Shown: positions 6,190-7,371 of the stretch, in pieces | Layout of the letters: every line of letters begins with the position of its first letter | Position numbering within the stretch: the first letter of the stretch is position 1 | Source: Wenzhouxiangella sp. | Lineage (GTDB): Bacteria > Pseudomonadota > Gammaproteobacteria > Xanthomonadales > Wenzhouxiangellaceae | Direction: 5' to 3' | Assembly (NCBI GenBank): GCA_007119095.1 | Contig: SKQI01000162.1 | Location: forward strand, 1 to 7,371 | DNA: 7,371 bases | Position numbers and translations under genes: made by a program | The notes under the pieces: model-generated | What the model was told of the DNA's origin: nothing | Database searches by the model: none | The model's input: only the letters and a program-made list of their open reading frames with translations

Positions 6190-6936
6190 TTAACCTTCTC
6201 CGGGCACCTCAAAGTCACGGATTGTGACATTTCCGCCATGAAGAGCTCTTAGCAACTGGCCCTCGGTTGCGATGACACGATCGAAGTCCCAGTGCCCCCG
6301 ATTGAAAAACTCGTCCCCACTTACAGAACGCCCCACGTAATCAATCAGGATCGCATCCCCCGTCAGCTTGACTCGGGCGTAACCGTCAACATCGAGCACC
6401 TGCATAGCGCCGATGTGACCGGTTCGACTGCCAGCAACTTTGCGCCGTTCCCTGTTCATGCGACGGCTGGCTCGACGAATGGCGGCCTCATCGCCGTACC
6501 TGGCGATCAATTCGCTGTTCAGAATTCTACGCCCCTCTTCCCTCTGCTCATCAATCAATCGGCCCCAAAGCAAATCGGCGACTTCACGCATTTGCGGATA
6601 CTCCCGCTCGGCAGCCAATTCAAACCACGCCCAGGCTCTTGGCACATCCTGAATCGTCCCTTTGCCGTGATAGTGCATGACACCAACGTTGTAGTGACCA
6701 AATTTATCTCCCCAATATGCAGCGCGCTGGTAGTTCTGCAGCGCCACATCGTAACGTCCTACGCGATAAGCTGAATGCCCCAGGCCCATAATCTTGTGCC
6801 CGGGCGTATGATCCGCATAAGACAGTCTGTCTTCGGCGGCAACCGTTGATGCTAGCGCCAGCAGCAGCGCAGCAAGCAACCCTATCGCAGGAATGCCGCG
6901 AATGTGTTGAACCATGTTTTGCAGATGGGTTTTCAT
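6190..6936 (-). CDS. exported Sel1/TPR-like repeat protein
   Basis: This 248-residue protein starts with a signal peptide: a short basic N-terminus, the hydrophobic core IGLLAALLLALAS, and a likely signal peptidase I cut after VAA (residues 32-34). It should be periplasmic or secreted. Residues about 62-112 carry a Sel1-type repeat pair (ALQNYQRAAYWGDKFGHYNV, then GVMHYHGKGTIQDVPRAW and WFELAA), a helical fold used for protein-protein contacts. Residues about 125-170 are a strongly basic/charged helix, and 175-248 form a beta-rich tail that I do not recognise. The start at 6936 is chosen because AGGGAGA lies about 9 bases upstream and the signal peptide begins there. An in-frame extension to 7137 would translate through tRNA-Cys and is not credible. 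The stop is TAA, followed by a terminator at 6157-6126. The gene sits between tRNA-Cys and tRNA-Leu; no clear promoter of its own was found in the 133-base leader. Function unknown. Confidence 0.85.
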   Translation of the reverse strand: MKTHLQNMVQHIRGIPAIGLLAALLLALASTVAAEDRLSYADHTPGHKIMGLGHSAYRVGRYDVALQNYQRAAYWGDKFGHYNVGVMHYHGKGTIQDVPRAWAWFELAAEREYPQMREVADLLWGRLIDEQREEGRRILNSELIARYGDEAAIRRASRRMNRERRKVAGSRTGHIGAMQVLDVDGYARVKLTGDAILIDYVGRSVSGDEFFNRGHWDFDRVIATEGQLLRALHGGNVTIRDFEVPGEG

Positions 6937-6972
6937 GAGCGTCAATCTCCCTATCAATAATTTGGAGTCAGG

Positions 6973-6996
6973 TTGACGGCCCGAATTGGCCGTTAA
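6973..6996. repeat. inverted repeat in the leader between tRNA-Cys and the Sel1 gene
   Basis: TTGACGGCC and GGCCGTTAA flank the 6-base loop CGAATT, giving a 9-bp stem with one imperfect pair (a G-U wobble on the plus strand, an A-C mismatch on the minus). It lies 37 bases upstream of the Sel1 gene start. No T-run follows on the minus strand, so it is not a typical terminator. It could be an operator, an mRNA leader hairpin or a processing signal. The rest of the 133-base gap (6937-7069) shows nothing else I can name. Confidence 0.4.
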
Positions 6997-7069
6997 ACAC
7001 AAAGACGCCAGGCAACTGAAAAAGGTTGGAATGACGAGTTGAACTTCACGCGCTGCTTCGCGGGAAAAA

Positions 7070-7143
7070 TGGAGGCTAGGCCCGGAGTCGAACCGAGGTA
7101 CACGGCTTTGCAGGCCGCTGCATAACCACTCTGCCACCTAGCC
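7070..7143 (-). tRNA. cysT: tRNA-Cys(GCA)
   Basis: The 74-base gene includes an encoded CCA (7070-7072). The acceptor stem GGCTAGG pairs with CCTAGCC, and the anticodon stem GCGGC/GCCGT (one G-U pair) encloses the loop CTGCAAA with anticodon GCA at 7109-7111. The T arm carries GTTCGACTC. By order and identity it matches cysT in the E. coli glyW-cysT-leuZ operon. Confidence 0.97.
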
Positions 7144-7159
7144 TAAGGTGGAATACTGA

Positions 7160-7187
7160 AGTCTAACCGATTCAGCCAGGCTGGCAA
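7160..7187 (-). promoter_or_regulatory. candidate sigma-70 promoter for tRNA-Cys
   Basis: On the minus strand TTGCCA (7187-7182; five of six to TTGACA) is followed after 16 bases by TAGACT (7165-7160; four of six to TATAAT). The tRNA-Cys 5' end is 17 bases beyond the -10, leaving room for a short leader. A terminator-like hairpin separates this region from tRNA-Gly, so an independent promoter is plausible. The -35 falls within the right-hand inverted repeat at 7180-7210. Confidence 0.4.
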
Positions 7188-7210
7188 ACCCTCAGGAGCG
7201 GTTTGCCAGC
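7180..7210. repeat. perfect 11-bp inverted repeat overlapping the tRNA-Cys promoter
   Basis: GCTGGCAAACC (7180-7190) and GGTTTGCCAGC (7200-7210) are exact reverse complements around the 9-base spacer CTCAGGAGC. No T-run follows on either strand, so it is not an ordinary terminator. One arm contains the candidate -35 of tRNA-Cys and also joins a second small palindrome, GCCAG-G-CTGGC (7175-7185), allowing alternative pairings. It may be a regulator-binding site or a processing hairpin in a Gly-Cys precursor. The structure is seen; its role is inferred. Confidence 0.6.
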
Positions 7211-7224
7211 TAGAACCTGATACG

Positions 7225-7251
7225 AAAAGACCCCGAAACTCGGGGCCTTTT
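7225..7251 (-). terminator. terminator-like hairpin after tRNA-Gly (symmetrical, possibly bidirectional)
   Basis: AAAAG-A-CCCCGA, the loop AAC, then TCGGGG-C-CTTTT form a stem with one mismatch that ends in a T-run on either strand. It lies 10 bases after the tRNA-Gly CCA end. On the minus strand it should stop or attenuate transcription before tRNA-Cys. On the plus strand it could block leftward-to-rightward read-through into tRNA-Gly. Confidence 0.65.
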
Positions 7252-7261
7252 CTTGCAAATC

Positions 7262-7337
<76 letters not shown>

Positions 7338-7350
7338 AATCGAGCCGCCC

Positions 7351-7356
7351 ATTTTA
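7351..7356 (-). promoter_or_regulatory. -10 element of the tRNA-Gly promoter
   Basis: TAAAAT on the minus strand (five of six to TATAAT) lies 13 bases before the tRNA-Gly 5' end and is followed by the GC-rich stretch GGGCGGC. A GC-rich discriminator is typical of stringently controlled tRNA promoters. The matching -35 would fall just beyond base 7371, outside the window. Confidence 0.5.
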
Positions 7357-7371
7357 GGCAGATTTTTCATA

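Noticed and set aside
6937..7137. 67-residue N-terminal extension of the Sel1-repeat protein
   Set aside because: It would translate through most of tRNA-Cys. The internal ATG at 6936 has a good ribosome site and starts a signal peptide.

Overview
The window looks like chromosomal DNA from a gammaproteobacterium of moderately high GC. The best evidence is a tRNA set on the minus strand in the order Gly(GCC), Cys(GCA), Leu(UAA), the same order and identities as the glyW-cysT-leuZ operon of Escherichia coli. An MtrB/PioB-type outer-membrane protein and an arginine deiminase suggest some capacity for low-oxygen or extracellular-electron metabolism. A family-level placement (Chromatiales, Xanthomonadales or Wenzhouxiangella-like) would be a guess.

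Layout. Bases 1-1526 (+) hold the C-terminal 507 residues of an MtrB/PioB-family beta-barrel whose start lies left of the window. Converging on it with an 8-base gap is a monocistronic arginine deiminase (1535-2779, -). A 216-base divergent intergenic region (2780-2995) follows. It carries a perfect TGTGA-N6-TCACA (CRP/Vfr/Clp-type) palindrome and a tandem TTGATACT repeat just upstream of a two-gene operon. That operon encodes a soluble Hanks-type Ser/Thr kinase (2996-3901, +) and, overlapping it by ATGA, a 700-residue protein (3898-6000, +) with no named function that I recognise. The C-terminus of the 700-residue protein reads as a degenerate GGDEF domain: the catalytic GG(D/E)EF is replaced, but an RxxD inhibitory-site motif stands at the canonical distance.

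The right end is on the minus strand, listed here in transcription order: tRNA-Gly (7337-7262), a terminator-like hairpin (7251-7225), a perfect 11-bp inverted repeat overlapping a candidate tRNA-Cys promoter, tRNA-Cys (7143-7070), a signal-peptide-bearing Sel1-repeat protein (6936-6190), its terminator (6157-6126), and tRNA-Leu (6093-6007). The Sel1 gene therefore sits inside what is elsewhere a compact three-tRNA operon. tRNA-Leu ends only 6 bases from the convergent kinase operon.

The strongest candidate for something undescribed is the kinase plus pseudo-GGDEF pair under a CRP-like site. I infer a signalling module that may link phosphorylation with cyclic-nucleotide (cAMP or c-di-GMP) sensing. 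No mobile element, CRISPR array or phage gene was seen.
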